Made by a program: the position numbers and the translations under genes
Source: Peribacillus folii
GTDB taxonomy: Bacteria; Bacillota; Bacilli; Bacillales; DSM-1321
Assembly (NCBI RefSeq): GCF_030271255.1
Contig: NZ_JASJOM010000009.1
Coordinates: 119,718 to 183,717, forward strand
Direction of reading: 5' to 3'
Length of the DNA: 64,000 nucleotides
The notes under the pieces: model-generated
The model's database searches: none
What the model was told of the DNA's origin: nothing
Seen by the model: the letters and a program-made list of their open reading frames with translations, nothing else
Part shown: positions 38,359 through 47,928 of the stretch, piece after piece
How positions within the stretch are numbered: the first letter of the stretch is position 1
Layout of the letters: every line of letters begins with the position of its first letter

Positions 38359-39831
38359 TCATTTTTTATGATTTTTGATATGGTCATCTTTACTGTATTT
38401 TTTGGTCGTGTTGATGATTTTCTTTAATGGGAATCTGATCAATGTGTCTTTTAAATCAGCTGTTTTTAAGGGAGCGATGGGGGATAAGTAAGGAACCCCG
38501 AAACTGTTCAAGCTGCATAAATGATTTACCAGGACAAAAGTGCCGAGCATGATTCCATAGATGCCGAATACACTCGCCAAAAAAACGAAAAAGAACCGGA
38601 TCATTTTCACGCTATTGGCGAAGGGGTGTATCGGTACAGCGAAATTCAATACATACGTAGCTGAAACAACGACCAATGATGCAAGCTGGACCAATCCTGC
38701 ATCAGCAGCGGATTGACCCAATATCAAGGTTCCGATGATCGAGAATGCCAGTGTTATTCCCGTTGGTAAACGTATCGAGCTCTCCAAGACCACTTGGAAT
38801 AGTAACATGAATAAAATCACTTCCAGCACTACAGGCAAAGGAACGATTTGGCGCTGTGCCGCCAAGTTTATCAATAGTTCACTCGGTATCAGCTCCTGGT
38901 GGAACAATGTAAGGGCAATGTAGAAAGGAATTAAATAAATGGATACGATGAAAGAAAAGATCCTTATCAAACGGGTCAATTCGAACAGCGGTTTTTCATA
39001 ATAGTCTTCAGGTGATTGCAAAAATTGTATGAAGAGGGCAGGGACGATAAGGACGTTTGGAGATCCGTCACAAATTATCGCTATTTTTCCTTCCAATAAA
39101 TGACCAGATGTAACATCCGGACGCTCCGTGGTGAATACCAGGGGGAAGGATGTGATCTGTTCGCCGCTGATGCTTTCTTCTATATAAGAAGAATCCAATA
39201 TGGATGAAAGCTCGATTGATTGCACCTTGTTCCTGACCGTTTCCAATATCTCATGATCGACCTTGTTCGCAAGGTACAAAAGGGAGATGCTTGTATTCGT
39301 TTCCGCCCCGATGGTTTGTTCCTCTATCACGAGTTTTTCATTTTTCAACCCTCTTTTTATTAAGGAAAGATTATTTTTGGCAAGTTCCGTAAACCCGATT
39401 TGCGGCCCTTTCAGGACGCGCTGTGACTGGGGAAAAGTAAATGCCCTGTCTTTCCATTCTTCTGTAGCTGCGGAGATGCATTGATCGATCTCTTCAATCA
39501 GGATGATCGTGTTTCCATTCGTCAGGTGACTAATAAGTTCATTCATCGTCAGAATCACCTGGATATTGGATATTTCGATTGTATTGCTAATGTCATGGAT
39601 TGGATGAGCAGCAGAGAAATCCTTCATTTGCAGCAATGGGCGCAAAATATGTTCCTGTATGACCGATTTATCAACGATCGTATCTAAATATACCAGGCAA
39701 ATCTCCTTTTTTACCTCTAGGAACGGTGGCGAAATCGTTCGTACGATCAATTCCTTATTAGAATGAAAGGCTTTCTGTATGGAAGCTATATTGGTTTTGA
39801 GGGAATCCGATAAATCCTCTATGCTCTTCAT
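38359..39831 (-). CDS. Spore germination protein, GerA (A-subunit) family (second receptor)
   Basis: 490 residues. N-terminal cytosolic domain to about 240 with EGKIAIICDGSPNVLIVPALFIQFLQSPEDYYEKP, then membrane segments containing QRQIVPLPVVLEVILFMLLFQVVLESSIRLP and IGTLILGQSAADAGLV. Tail rich in Lys/His. AAGGGG precedes the ATG. First gene of the A-C-B operon, under a sigma-G-like promoter, so probably made in the forespore. Confidence 0.92.
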   Translation of the reverse strand: MKSIEDLSDSLKTNIASIQKAFHSNKELIVRTISPPFLEVKKEICLVYLDTIVDKSVIQEHILRPLLQMKDFSAAHPIHDISNTIEISNIQVILTMNELISHLTNGNTIILIEEIDQCISAATEEWKDRAFTFPQSQRVLKGPQIGFTELAKNNLSLIKRGLKNEKLVIEEQTIGAETNTSISLLYLANKVDHEILETVRNKVQSIELSSILDSSYIEESISGEQITSFPLVFTTERPDVTSGHLLEGKIAIICDGSPNVLIVPALFIQFLQSPEDYYEKPLFELTRLIRIFSFIVSIYLIPFYIALTLFHQELIPSELLINLAAQRQIVPLPVVLEVILFMLLFQVVLESSIRLPTGITLAFSIIGTLILGQSAADAGLVQLASLVVVSATYVLNFAVPIHPFANSVKMIRFFFVFLASVFGIYGIMLGTFVLVNHLCSLNSFGVPYLSPIAPLKTADLKDTLIRFPLKKIINTTKKYSKDDHIKNHKK

Positions 39832-39859
39832 GGTTTTTCCCCTTATTTTCTTTTGAGGT

Positions 39860-39889
39860 TAATATAACCAACTTCCTTGTGAATATTCC
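39860..39889 (-). promoter_or_regulatory. Sigma-G-like promoter of the second receptor operon
   Basis: On the minus strand GGAATA, 17 bases, TATATTA; each element is one base from the TGAATA / CATATTA pair seen at 8980. It ends 29 bases before the start codon. Confidence 0.6.
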
Positions 39890-40022
39890 TTCCGATCACG
39901 ATGGGGTCAGGCCTGCTTCCCAGCGCTCTAGTCTTTTTGCTGAAAGGAGGATGTTCCTTGCTTTCTAATCGCTGACGGGTATGATTAGAATGGTAGTTAA
40001 AATCAATCGTTAAGGTGAGGTC

Positions 40023-40763
40023 ATGATGAAGAAAATAATCAAATACGGTCTTATAAGTGTATTCGCTATCGTGTTGATTGCTTTTGGCGGGTTTTATATT
40101 TGGTCCGAACAAACATATAAACCAACTGAGCGCTTGCATGCTTTGGTCAACGAGAAGGAATGGAAGGCTCAAGACGGCTTTATCACCGTTGAACCTGACA
40201 AAAGCAATGGGACCGGGATCATTTTATATCCGGGAGCCAAAGTTGAACCAGAAGCTTACGGATATTATGCAAAGCAATTGGCTGCGGAAGGGTACACGGT
40301 TTTGATTGCGGACGTTGCCTTCCATTTCGCCCTATTGGATGTGAATAAGGCAGAGGAAGCCAAAAAGCTATTCCCGCAAATGGAACATTGGTATATCGGA
40401 GGTCATTCCTTAGGAGGAGTGGCGGCCGCCTCATACGCTCATAAGCATCAGGATGAGGTGGAAGGGATTATCTTCCTTGGATCTTACCCAAGTGACTCAA
40501 GTGACTTTGCCGGTACAGATATGCCGATCCTTTCCTTGTACGCTGAATACGACGGACTGTCAACGGTAGAAAAAATTAACGAAACCAAACACTTGCTATC
40601 AAAAGAAACGACCTTACATGAAATCAAAGGGGGGAATCACGCCCAGTTTGGAATGTACGGTAAACAAAAAGGGGATAAGGAAGCCAAAATTTCCGCAAGC
40701 GAACAGCAAAGGGAAATGGCCACGGCCACAAAGAAATGGCTTGAGGATCTTGAAAAGAACTAG
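40023..40763 (+). CDS. Alpha/beta hydrolase, membrane-anchored
   Basis: 246 residues. N-terminal membrane helix (residues 8-27), then an alpha/beta hydrolase domain: nucleophile Ser in GGHSLGGVAAA near 128, acid in LYAEYDGLS near 177, His in KGGNHAQFGMYG near 202. Substrate unknown; probably an esterase-like enzyme facing outward. AAGGTGAGG upstream; two adjacent ATG codons are possible starts. Confidence 0.85.
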   Translation: MMKKIIKYGLISVFAIVLIAFGGFYIWSEQTYKPTERLHALVNEKEWKAQDGFITVEPDKSNGTGIILYPGAKVEPEAYGYYAKQLAAEGYTVLIADVAFHFALLDVNKAEEAKKLFPQMEHWYIGGHSLGGVAAASYAHKHQDEVEGIIFLGSYPSDSSDFAGTDMPILSLYAEYDGLSTVEKINETKHLLSKETTLHEIKGGNHAQFGMYGKQKGDKEAKISASEQQREMATATKKWLEDLEKN

Positions 40764-40845
40764 TGCGTTAAGTACGACTTGAGCTTGCTTTGGAAGGACC
40801 TAACCTTCCAAGATTAGGTTTCAGGGGAAGGCAGCGGGTCAAAAC

Positions 40846-40886
40846 CTAAAAAAACTGGAGGCAACTCGAATGGGTTTGCCTCCAGT
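40846..40886 (-). terminator. Terminator of the YcgR/YcgQ-like pair
   Basis: ACTGGAGGCAA and TTGCCTCCAGT arms, followed leftward by eight T. Confidence 0.85.
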
Positions 40887-40926
40887 CTGCGGGGAGGAGT
40901 CCGATCCTTCCCTTTTTTATTTGATT

Positions 40927-41763
40927 TTAATATTGTCTATATACATAGGGGTCATCAGGTTCAGCTATTTTGCTTTTTGATGAAACCTTGAGAACTGGTA
41001 TGGTTTTCTTGAACGGCTGATAATACATGGTTTCCACCTCACCTGTCACGGAATACCACTCATCATTTTTAGGATGCTTCCCTTCAGGAAATTCGATCAG
41101 CATGCCGAACACCCCGGAGTCCGCAACACAATGAATGACCCCAAAGCGGAATAGGAATGCCTCATTTTTGGCCAGGTCCTCTGAATGATACGAAAATCCT
41201 GTCAACGTGATTTGTTTACCGGTGAACTTTCCTGGAGAGTAATAAATAGCTTCCAAATCGGTAAGATAGTTTTTATCGGTCAATCGAAGGCTGTCTTGCT
41301 TGCCTAAGCTTTTGAGCGATTGATCCATTAAGGTTAAATAGTCATCCTTGCCGTAATACAGGCTGGTGTCCGGCTGGAGGAACTGATGCTGGCTGTATTC
41401 ATCCGAGTCATCATATACAGGGAAATGGAACCCCTTTTTTTCGACGATATTCGAATCCATTGTGGCGACTGGTAAAAAGAGGCCAGTGAAAATGGGAAGG
41501 GAAAAGAGAGTGTACGTCATGGTTTTTTTCCATTTCTTGTTATCATGGCTATGGTCATGGCCGCACTGGCAATCATCACACTCATCCTGATCCTCTTCTT
41601 TGAATAATAAGTAGGCTCCCATTAACGTAAAAATGGCCAATATATAGATTGCGATCTGTGAAACATATGAATATTCCATATTAATATATTTTGAGATATT
41701 CCCTGAGGCGTGTAGGTGCATGAATAAAAAAGTCAGTCCAAGTAATATGAATAATCTTCCCAT
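40927..41763 (-). CDS. TIGR03943 family protein (YcgQ-like, DUF1980)
   Basis: 278 residues. Two N-terminal membrane helices, a Cys/His-rich loop CQCGHDHSHD near residue 65, a third helix, and an extracytoplasmic domain with TGFSYHSEDLAKNEAFLFRFGVIHCVADSGVFG near 187. The family always pairs with a DUF318 permease, here 15 bases upstream. Function is unknown; metal handling is often suspected and the Cys/His loop agrees. It is the second gene of a two-gene operon. Confidence 0.82.
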   Translation of the reverse strand: MGRLFILLGLTFLFMHLHASGNISKYINMEYSYVSQIAIYILAIFTLMGAYLLFKEEDQDECDDCQCGHDHSHDNKKWKKTMTYTLFSLPIFTGLFLPVATMDSNIVEKKGFHFPVYDDSDEYSQHQFLQPDTSLYYGKDDYLTLMDQSLKSLGKQDSLRLTDKNYLTDLEAIYYSPGKFTGKQITLTGFSYHSEDLAKNEAFLFRFGVIHCVADSGVFGMLIEFPEGKHPKNDEWYSVTGEVETMYYQPFKKTIPVLKVSSKSKIAEPDDPYVYRQY

Positions 41764-41778
41764 ATAAAAACACCCTCT

Positions 41779-42660
41779 TTAAGAAATGAACAATAAGGTC
41801 AAACCCAGTACCGCAATGAAGATATAAGCCATCAAGCATAAAACGAATTTTGTTTTGAAGGTACCTAAAAGCATGATTGTATTTTTAATATCGAACATGG
41901 CCCCGAACACAAGAAATGCAACAAGCGATGATGGGGAGAAGGTACTTCTAAAAGAACTTGCCACAAAGGCATCTGCTTGGGAACAGAGGGACATCACATA
42001 AGATAAAGCCATCATGACTACATTCCCGGAGACATTGCCATGACCGATTTCAAGTAAAACCGATGTTTTCAAAAAGGTCTGGATGGCAGCGGCCAGGAGT
42101 GCGCCGATGATTAAGTACTTCCCGACAGAGAAGAACTCTTCGATCGAATGCTTGAACATACCTGTAATCTTGCCTTTGACAGTAAGGGAATGTTGATGTA
42201 TATGCACAATGTGTTCTTGTTTTAGCTGATCGGTCTTGAATTGGAAAGAAATGATGAAAGCAATGAGTAGCACAACCAACAATGCGATGCCGCCGCGATA
42301 GAGAACCATGCTCCAATCATTCCCAAATGCAATATAAGTTGAAAACAGGACAATCGGATTCAATATAGGTGCAGAAAGCATGAAGGCTATCGCTGCTGAA
42401 AGAGGCACGCCTTTAGCAATCAAGCGCCTGGTGATCGGCACGATCCCGCACTCGCATGCAAGAAAGAAAATTCCTGCTCCTATTGCGGATAAAACAGCTA
42501 AAATCGGATTTTTCGGGATGATTTTTGCAATCATCTCTTCCGACACAAAGATTTGGATGATTCCGGATATAAGGACTCCCAATAGAATGAAGGGAAGGGA
42601 TTCAATTAAAATGCTGATAAATATCGTATTCATTTGCAAAAGGGCCTGAACGTTCATCAT
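41779..42660 (-). CDS. Permease of the DUF318/ArsP-like family (YcgR-like)
   Basis: 293 residues, about eight membrane helices. Features ILLGVLISGIIQIFV near 26, FFLACECGIVPITRRL near 67 and LSAPILNPIVLFSTY near 96, the last two characteristic of the family. A histidine-rich stretch HIHQHS lies in the central loop. Predicted transporter of unknown substrate. First gene of the pair; no regulatory site was identified upstream. Confidence 0.85.
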   Translation of the reverse strand: MMNVQALLQMNTIFISILIESLPFILLGVLISGIIQIFVSEEMIAKIIPKNPILAVLSAIGAGIFFLACECGIVPITRRLIAKGVPLSAAIAFMLSAPILNPIVLFSTYIAFGNDWSMVLYRGGIALLVVLLIAFIISFQFKTDQLKQEHIVHIHQHSLTVKGKITGMFKHSIEEFFSVGKYLIIGALLAAAIQTFLKTSVLLEIGHGNVSGNVVMMALSYVMSLCSQADAFVASSFRSTFSPSSLVAFLVFGAMFDIKNTIMLLGTFKTKFVLCLMAYIFIAVLGLTLLFIS

Positions 42661-43079
42661 TAACCACCTTCCATAAAGCTGACTTAACCATATTAGGTTC
42701 GTGATGAAAGGAAGTCAATTTTTTATTACTGGTGGAATCGCCTAAATGTTGAATAAACATGAAGGGATAGACAGAAGGAAAGAAATGAACTTTTGGAAAG
42801 GATAATGGAAAGTCAATTTTAAGTATATAAGTATATACAGTGAGTAATGCTCAGGCGTATTCGGCCAATTAATTTGGAGGAAGTTTCAACATTTATTCAT
42901 CTTTGCGAGTAGTGATGATAGAAGGAGCGGGACACTTTGTACATGCTGATTGAGTGCGAGCCTTATTCATCGATGATCTTCTTTTAAATTCATTCATAAT
43001 TAGTGAGAGCGTGTTTTGGCAGAGTGTAAAACACGCTCTATTTTGGTCAAGATTAAGAAGTCGATATGATACGGTTGCT
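42661..43079. other. Intergenic region with a hairpin and one doubtful small frame
   Basis: A stem GAGCGTGTTTT / AAAACACGCTC lies at 43006-43038. A 25-codon minus-strand frame (42893-42970, containing ACTKCPAP) has AGAAGA six bases upstream, but nothing else supports it. An AT-rich stretch near 42815-42840 could hold promoters. No other gene seen. Confidence 0.35.
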
Positions 43080-43697
43080 TCAATGCCCGCCATTGTCCTG
43101 AGGGGGAGATTGCTTCAGTCCAGCTAATTGAGCTGGTCCGTAGAAGGTGATTTTCATGACAGTCGATGCCATTTCTTGAGGGGTTTGCTGCATGCCGCTT
43201 TCCAACCAGTGCTGGATGACGCCAAGATGGGCAGACGTCACATAGGCCATTAGGTGCTCTATGGGAACGGATAAAGATTCATGATTGGATCTTTTCATCG
43301 CCTTTTCCAAAAAAGTGGTTTCCATAAATCGTTTTAACTTGACCTGAAAGCCAGGATCACCTTTTGGCCCTAGTATTAATTTCATGAAACGGGCATTGTC
43401 TGCAATATATTCGAATAACTTCACTAAATGCAACGGTGCACTTTCTATTTCAGTGGGCAGAATTATTTTAGTTTTCAATTCTCTCAGTCCATCGATGATC
43501 TCTTCTTCACTTTTTTTCAACAAATCGAATTTATCCTGATAGTGTAAATAAAATGTTCCGCGATTAATATCGGCTTTTTCCGTTAAGTCGCTGACCGTAA
43601 TCCGTTCAAAGCCCTTTTCCTCCATTAATACTGTGAGGGCGTCTCTTAACATTCTTTTTGTCCGGATGATACGTCTATCCGTTTTTTGATCTGACAT
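43080..43697 (-). CDS. TetR/AcrR family transcriptional regulator
   Basis: 205 residues. N-terminal helix-turn-helix RIIRTKRMLRDALTVLMEEKGFERITVSDLTEKADINRGTFYLHY, then a YhgD-type C-terminal ligand domain. The frame stays open to 43823, but MSDQKTDRR at 43697 is the normal family start, though its GGAG is rather close. Divergent from a YhgE-like membrane gene, which it probably represses. Confidence 0.88.
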   Translation of the reverse strand: MSDQKTDRRIIRTKRMLRDALTVLMEEKGFERITVSDLTEKADINRGTFYLHYQDKFDLLKKSEEEIIDGLRELKTKIILPTEIESAPLHLVKLFEYIADNARFMKLILGPKGDPGFQVKLKRFMETTFLEKAMKRSNHESLSVPIEHLMAYVTSAHLGVIQHWLESGMQQTPQEMASTVMKITFYGPAQLAGLKQSPPQDNGGH

Positions 43698-43845
43698 GCT
43701 CCATCTACCAACTTTCAATATTTTTCCCATGATAATGAACAATAAACGACTTTGTGTTAAGTAAAGGACGTAAGCTTTCATACTGTTGATTGCGTATTTG
43801 CTCCATTTAATTATAATTGACATATTGATAATAAAACAACAGCTT

Positions 43846-43868
43846 GTCCATTACTTAGTGAATAGGAC
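43846..43868. promoter_or_regulatory. Candidate TetR operator
   Basis: GTCC-ATTAC and GTGAAT-AGGAC form an imperfect dyad between the divergent genes. A leftward promoter (TTGTTT, 18 bases, TATAAT) is just to the left. Confidence 0.4.
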
Positions 43869-43903
43869 GAAATGGTTCAAGAAAAGGAAAAGGTGATACA
43901 TGT

Positions 43904-45094
43904 ATGAAAATGGTAAAAAATAAAATGGCTTTTTTGGCACCTGTTATTGCATTGGCAGTTGTCCTGATATTTAGCCTTACATTGGTTCCTTCCGTGAATC
44001 CAACTCCGAAAAACCTGCCCATCGCTTTTGTTAATGAAGATCAAGGAATGACACTGCCCGATCGAACAAAGGTGAATATGGGTGAAAAAACGGCTAACTT
44101 GATCAAAACTTCTGCGAAAGCAAAATCAGGTAATGAGCCAGTTGTGGATTGGGTTACCGTAAAAAGCTATAAAGAAGTAAAGCAAGGTCTGGACGAAAGG
44201 AAGTATTACGCTGCATTGGTCCTTCCAAAGGACTTCAGTCAAAAGCAAGCATCTCTTCAGACTCCAAATCCTTCATCACCAACCGTTCAAATTTTGGTGA
44301 ACCAGGGTATGAACACGATGGCATCTACTCTTGCCGGACAAATGCTAAATGGAATCGTAGACAATATGAATGAAAATATCCGGACCCAGCTTCTAACAGG
44401 GTTCGATAAACAAGCAGGTACGCTAACGACAAAGCAAGCTGCTGCGTTAGCTTCACCGATCATAAAGAATGTGATCAATGTTAATGAAACAGGAACACAT
44501 AGCGCCAATGGAAATGCACCCGTGTCGCTATTCCAGCCGCTATGGATGGCATGCATAGCTGGAGCGGCATTCCTTACAGTCATGCTGAATAAACTTTCAT
44601 TTGCCAGCCGAAGGGAAAAATTCGCCAATCAATTGGTGCAGGTGCTTATAGGTGCCGTGCTTGCCATATTGGTAGGTTTTGGTTTGACGTGGATGGCTGA
44701 TGCTGTGGGGATGCATATTCCGAATTTCACTAACATTGCTTGGTTCCTTTCCATCGCATATTTCAGCTTTTTCCTAATGATATCGGCAGCTCTTTCATGG
44801 CTTGGAATGAAGGGTTTGCCGCTATTCGTCATTATCCTATTCTTTGGAGCACCGTTACTGTCGATGGCCCCAGAGCTTATGTCTTCTTTCTACACTGATT
44901 GGATTTATTCCTGGCTGCCGATGCGATTCATGGTTGATGGACTGCGTGAGTTGTTTTTCTTTGACAAGGGACTAAGCTGGAATCATCCTACAGCGGTTTT
45001 AGTAGGCATTGGCATAGGCGGTCTTGCCGTTCTATTGACATCTGCCCTCAAACCGGGAAAGAAAAAAGAAGGAAAGCCTCAAACAGGCTTGTAA
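43904..45094 (+). CDS. YhgE/Pip-like ABC-2-type membrane protein
   Basis: 396 residues. One N-terminal helix (about 8-28), a large outer domain (about 30-205) with LPIAFVNEDQGMTLPD and DERKYYAALVLPKDFS, then five C-terminal helices. This is the YhgE/Pip or DUF3533 layout, found in ABC-2 export-related proteins and next to TetR regulators. Likely export of a toxic or membrane-active compound; unproven. AAGGTGAT lies six bases before the ATG. Confidence 0.82.
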   Translation: MKMVKNKMAFLAPVIALAVVLIFSLTLVPSVNPTPKNLPIAFVNEDQGMTLPDRTKVNMGEKTANLIKTSAKAKSGNEPVVDWVTVKSYKEVKQGLDERKYYAALVLPKDFSQKQASLQTPNPSSPTVQILVNQGMNTMASTLAGQMLNGIVDNMNENIRTQLLTGFDKQAGTLTTKQAAALASPIIKNVINVNETGTHSANGNAPVSLFQPLWMACIAGAAFLTVMLNKLSFASRREKFANQLVQVLIGAVLAILVGFGLTWMADAVGMHIPNFTNIAWFLSIAYFSFFLMISAALSWLGMKGLPLFVIILFFGAPLLSMAPELMSSFYTDWIYSWLPMRFMVDGLRELFFFDKGLSWNHPTAVLVGIGIGGLAVLLTSALKPGKKKEGKPQTGL

Positions 45095-45103
45095 ACATAA
45101 CAG

Positions 45104-45141
45104 AAAGGTTTCGGAATGGGCTCCATTCCGAAACCTTTTTC
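45104..45141 (+). terminator. Terminator after the YhgE-like gene
   Basis: AAAGGTTTCGGAATGG and CCATTCCGAAACCTTT arms around a GCT loop, then TTC. Confidence 0.88.
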
Positions 45142-45187
45142 ATTGGAAGTGAAACAGTCAGGTGTGTAAGGCAAGATTAAAGAGGAA

Positions 45188-45219
45188 TAAAAAAACCCCT
45201 GATAGGGGGCTTTTTTTTG
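45188..45219. terminator. Bidirectional terminator next to cotD
   Basis: AAAAAACCCCT, GATA, GGGGGCTTTTTTTT; the A run serves leftward transcripts of cotD. Confidence 0.75.
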
Positions 45220-45220
45220 G

Positions 45221-45562
45221 TTAGAACCGATAGGGCATATGGGGATGGCAGGGGTTCGGCGGACAAGGATTGTGTGGAACTCCGCAAATGAGGTTTTGCG
45301 TATAACACTCATTCACAACCGATTGAGTATGGGGGAAATAATGTTTATAGGTGTTCACATGTTTGTTCACCGTTTTGGTATGCGATGGATGGATAACTGG
45401 TATGATCGTGTTCGAGACGTTTGTATTGACGTATTGCTTGGTTGGTGAAACTTGTGGTGGGTCATATTGAGTAGGACTCACATTGGGCGGGCAATATTGC
45501 GGTGGACAATTCTGTGGCGGGCATTGGCCCCAGTTTGCAGGCTGCCATGATTTATTTTTCAT
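45221..45562 (-). CDS. cotD: CotD-family spore coat protein
   Basis: 113 residues rich in Pro, Cys, Gln and His. The family core HTKTVNKHVNTYKHYFPHTQSVVNE lies near 60-85, flanked by CPPQ/CPPN repeats at the N-terminus and NPCPPNPCHPH at the end. CotD is an inner-coat protein made in the mother cell. GGGAGG precedes the ATG, and CATAAAATA at 45606-45598 on the minus strand resembles a sigma-K -10 element, though no -35 was found. Confidence 0.88.
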   Translation of the reverse strand: MKNKSWQPANWGQCPPQNCPPQYCPPNVSPTQYDPPQVSPTKQYVNTNVSNTIIPVIHPSHTKTVNKHVNTYKHYFPHTQSVVNECYTQNLICGVPHNPCPPNPCHPHMPYRF

Positions 45563-45613
45563 TTTCTAAACCTCCCATTTATTAATTAATTCATGATTAT
45601 TTTATGCGTTTTA

Positions 45614-45796
45614 ATGGAAAATGAACTGATATGGATGCCTATTTTCCAAATGGAAAGACTAGGGGAGATGCATTGGCCCGTGCAGTGGCGGGGAAAGGCC
45701 TATAATGTAAGCGATCAGGAGCTGCCTGGCCCTGCAATTGGCATGAAGTGGGATGGAAGCATTAGGAAGTCATATCTTTTGACTGGGGAACTTTAA
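45614..45796 (+). CDS. Doubtful small open frame
   Basis: Sixty codons of protein-like sequence (HWPVQWRGKAYNVSDQEL) but no ribosome binding site, and the upstream part of the frame overlaps the cotD promoter region. Could be a remnant. No family recognised. Confidence 0.25.
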   Translation: MENELIWMPIFQMERLGEMHWPVQWRGKAYNVSDQELPGPAIGMKWDGSIRKSYLLTGEL

Positions 45797-45852
45797 CAGT
45801 GATACGCTAGCTTTTCGATAATACGTATTCCTAAATCAAGGAGGAACGAATG

Positions 45853-46881
45853 ATGACACAATCCAAACAACAAAAAATCACCTTGGCAAACCGCCCGAAA
45901 GGCATGCCCACGAAAGAAGATTTTACATTTGTGGAGAGTGATGTTCCCACACCAAATGGTAATGAGATTTTAGTACGGACGCTATATTTATCGGTCGATC
46001 CATATATGAGAGGAAGAATGCAAGATACCAAATCATATATTGCCCCATTTGAATTGAATAAGCCCATCACTGGCGGGGTTGTAGCAGAAGTGGTGGAGTC
46101 GAAGTCGGACTCCTTCAAAAAAGGAGATGTAGTTGTCGGTAATATCGATTGGGCGGAATATACTGTCGTAACGGAAAAGGAAATCCGCGTGATAGATCCA
46201 AAGGTTGCTCCAGTTACAACCCATTTAGGGATTCTTGGTATGACCGGTCTGACAGCTTACTTCGGTTTGCTTGATATCGGTCATCCCAAAGAAGGTGAAA
46301 CGGTCGTGGTTTCCGGAGCTGCGGGGGCCGTTGGTTCAGCTGTTGGACAAATAGCGAAGATTAAAGGTGCGAAGGTCGTAGGCATCGCTGGTTCAGATGA
46401 GAAACTAGAATACTTGACGAAAGAGCTTGGCTTCGATGGAGCCGTAAATTATAAAAAAGATAGTTTCGTGGAAGATTTAAAACATGCTGTTCCTGATGGG
46501 GTCGATGTGTATTTTGATAATGTGGGCGGAGAAGTGACAGATGCCGTTTTCACGCTATTGAATACAAATGCCAGAATTCCGTTGTGCGGGGCGATTTCTT
46601 CTTACAATGCGGAAGGGAAAGATTTAGGGCCCCGCCTGCAATCGGCCATGATCAAAACAAGTGCTACCATGAAAGGCTTCACGGTCGGTAATTATGCTTC
46701 CCGATTCAAAGAAGGAGCCACGGAGTTAGGGAAATGGCTTCAAGAAGGAAAGCTGAAGTATGAGGAAACCATCATTGAAGGATTTGAAAATACACCCGAT
46801 GCATTTTTAGGTTTGTTTAAAGGTACGAACCTCGGTAAGCAGCTTGTAAAGGTCGCGGAGCCCCAATTCGCTCAGCTATAA
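45853..46881 (+). CDS. NADP-dependent MDR-family oxidoreductase (YfmJ/CurA-like)
   Basis: 342 residues of the zinc-free medium-chain dehydrogenase/reductase class that reduces enals and enones. LSVDPYMRGRM near 42, LGMTGLTAYFGLLDIG near 129, NADP-binding VSGAAGAVGSAVGQIAKIKGAKVVGIAGS near 153 and FDNVGGEVTDAV near 218. AAGGAGGAACGA precedes a double ATG. Single gene with its own terminator. Confidence 0.9.
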   Translation: MTQSKQQKITLANRPKGMPTKEDFTFVESDVPTPNGNEILVRTLYLSVDPYMRGRMQDTKSYIAPFELNKPITGGVVAEVVESKSDSFKKGDVVVGNIDWAEYTVVTEKEIRVIDPKVAPVTTHLGILGMTGLTAYFGLLDIGHPKEGETVVVSGAAGAVGSAVGQIAKIKGAKVVGIAGSDEKLEYLTKELGFDGAVNYKKDSFVEDLKHAVPDGVDVYFDNVGGEVTDAVFTLLNTNARIPLCGAISSYNAEGKDLGPRLQSAMIKTSATMKGFTVGNYASRFKEGATELGKWLQEGKLKYEETIIEGFENTPDAFLGLFKGTNLGKQLVKVAEPQFAQL

Positions 46882-46919
46882 AATCCTCTCGCGTTGGAAC
46901 AAGCGTATAAGGAAACTTT

Positions 46920-46970
46920 AAAAAACGGCGGCCTTACTTCGGTAACATATCGGAAGAAGGCCGTTTTCCT
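46920..46970 (+). terminator. Terminator after the MDR oxidoreductase
   Basis: AAAACGGC and GCCGTTTT with inner CCTTACTTC/GAAGAAGG pairing, followed by CCTTAGC. Confidence 0.75.
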
Positions 46971-47068
46971 TAGCAGCCAACAATCTTTAGAAAGAGATGA
47001 TTAGAAAAGACTGTAAAAATGCCCATTTTCAGTATAAAATGTAGATACATACAGAAAGGTGATGAACC

Positions 47069-47482
47069 ATGTCAAACGTTGCTAAATTCCGTGATTTTTT
47101 AACTAGTGAGAAAATCTATATGAATGAACTGAATGAAGATGGCGCGACCTTTTTTAGAGCGGAGCAAAAGCTGAAGGACGGCTGGAAGGTCCTGTTGGTA
47201 TTTGCATTCAACCAAGATGAAAATGTGGCCGACTTATTTTGCTTTAATGTCGCCGAGTTGAAGGATCCCGACAAGAAGCAGGATGTACATACACTGTTGA
47301 ATGAGTTCAATGCGAACTTCAGGTACTCAAAACTGTATGAGGAAAACGGGACCATCTCCATTCGTTATTCATACTCGATTGAGGATGCGTTCATCCCCGA
47401 TCTCGCGTTCAGGAAGTTGATCATGCTACTGGAAACGGCGCAGCAGGTGTACCCGCAGCTAATGGAAGTGATTTGGTCTTAA
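47069..47482 (+). CDS. YbjN-like small protein of unknown function
   Basis: 137 residues, cytosolic. The alternating beta/alpha pattern with WKVLLVFAFNQDENVADLFCFN and a final helix FRKLIMLLETAQQVYPQLMEVIW recalls the YbjN/chaperone-like fold; assignment is tentative. AGAAAGGTGATG precedes the ATG. Single gene upstream of a tRNA. Confidence 0.7.
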   Translation: MSNVAKFRDFLTSEKIYMNELNEDGATFFRAEQKLKDGWKVLLVFAFNQDENVADLFCFNVAELKDPDKKQDVHTLLNEFNANFRYSKLYEENGTISIRYSYSIEDAFIPDLAFRKLIMLLETAQQVYPQLMEVIWS

Positions 47483-47670
47483 GTTTAAGGGGGATGGTTG
47501 AAAAAGTTCACTGATTCAGGGGACTTTTCATCATCTTTTAACAGATTGAAAGAATATTGTCTCGCTTCCTATCATTCAATTTAATAAATTTTAAAAGTAC
47601 TATTGCATTTATTCGGTTTACAGTATATAATTGGTTTTGTTAGTGATTCGACAAAGTTCTACAAACACTT

Positions 47671-47744
47671 GCGGGTGTAGTTTAGTGGTAAAACCTCAGC
47701 CTTCCAAGCTGATGATGAGGGTTCGATTCCCTTCACCCGCTCCA
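47671..47744 (+). tRNA. tRNA-Gly (anticodon TCC)
   Basis: Seven-base acceptor stem GCGGGTG/CACCCGC, D arm with TAGTTTAGTGGTAAAA, anticodon arm CTCAGC-CTTCCAA-GCTGAT, T arm with GGTTCGATTCC, and encoded CCA end. The loop reads TCC at the anticodon, giving Gly. It is a lone tRNA, not in an rRNA cluster. Confidence 0.95.
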
Positions 47745-47880
47745 ATAATACATACTCATAACGTAGGGTTTCGTTACCTGGAGAACGAAGCTTTGCGTTT
47801 AAATATTACCATAAGAATTCTACTGTTTACAGTGGGATTTTTTTATGTCCGCAACCCGGTGCATATGCATTGAATTGTGA

Positions 47881-47912
47881 ATAACCCCCTTCCAGTGTTG
47901 GCGGGGGGTTAT
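47881..47912. terminator. Hairpin between the tRNA and the converging gene
   Basis: ATAACCCCC and GGGGGGTTAT arms; no T run, so terminator activity is uncertain. Confidence 0.45.
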
Positions 47913-47928
47913 GTTCGATGAATGTTGG

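Noticed and set aside
47631..47873. 80-codon forward open frame
   Set aside because: It runs through the tRNA-Gly gene.
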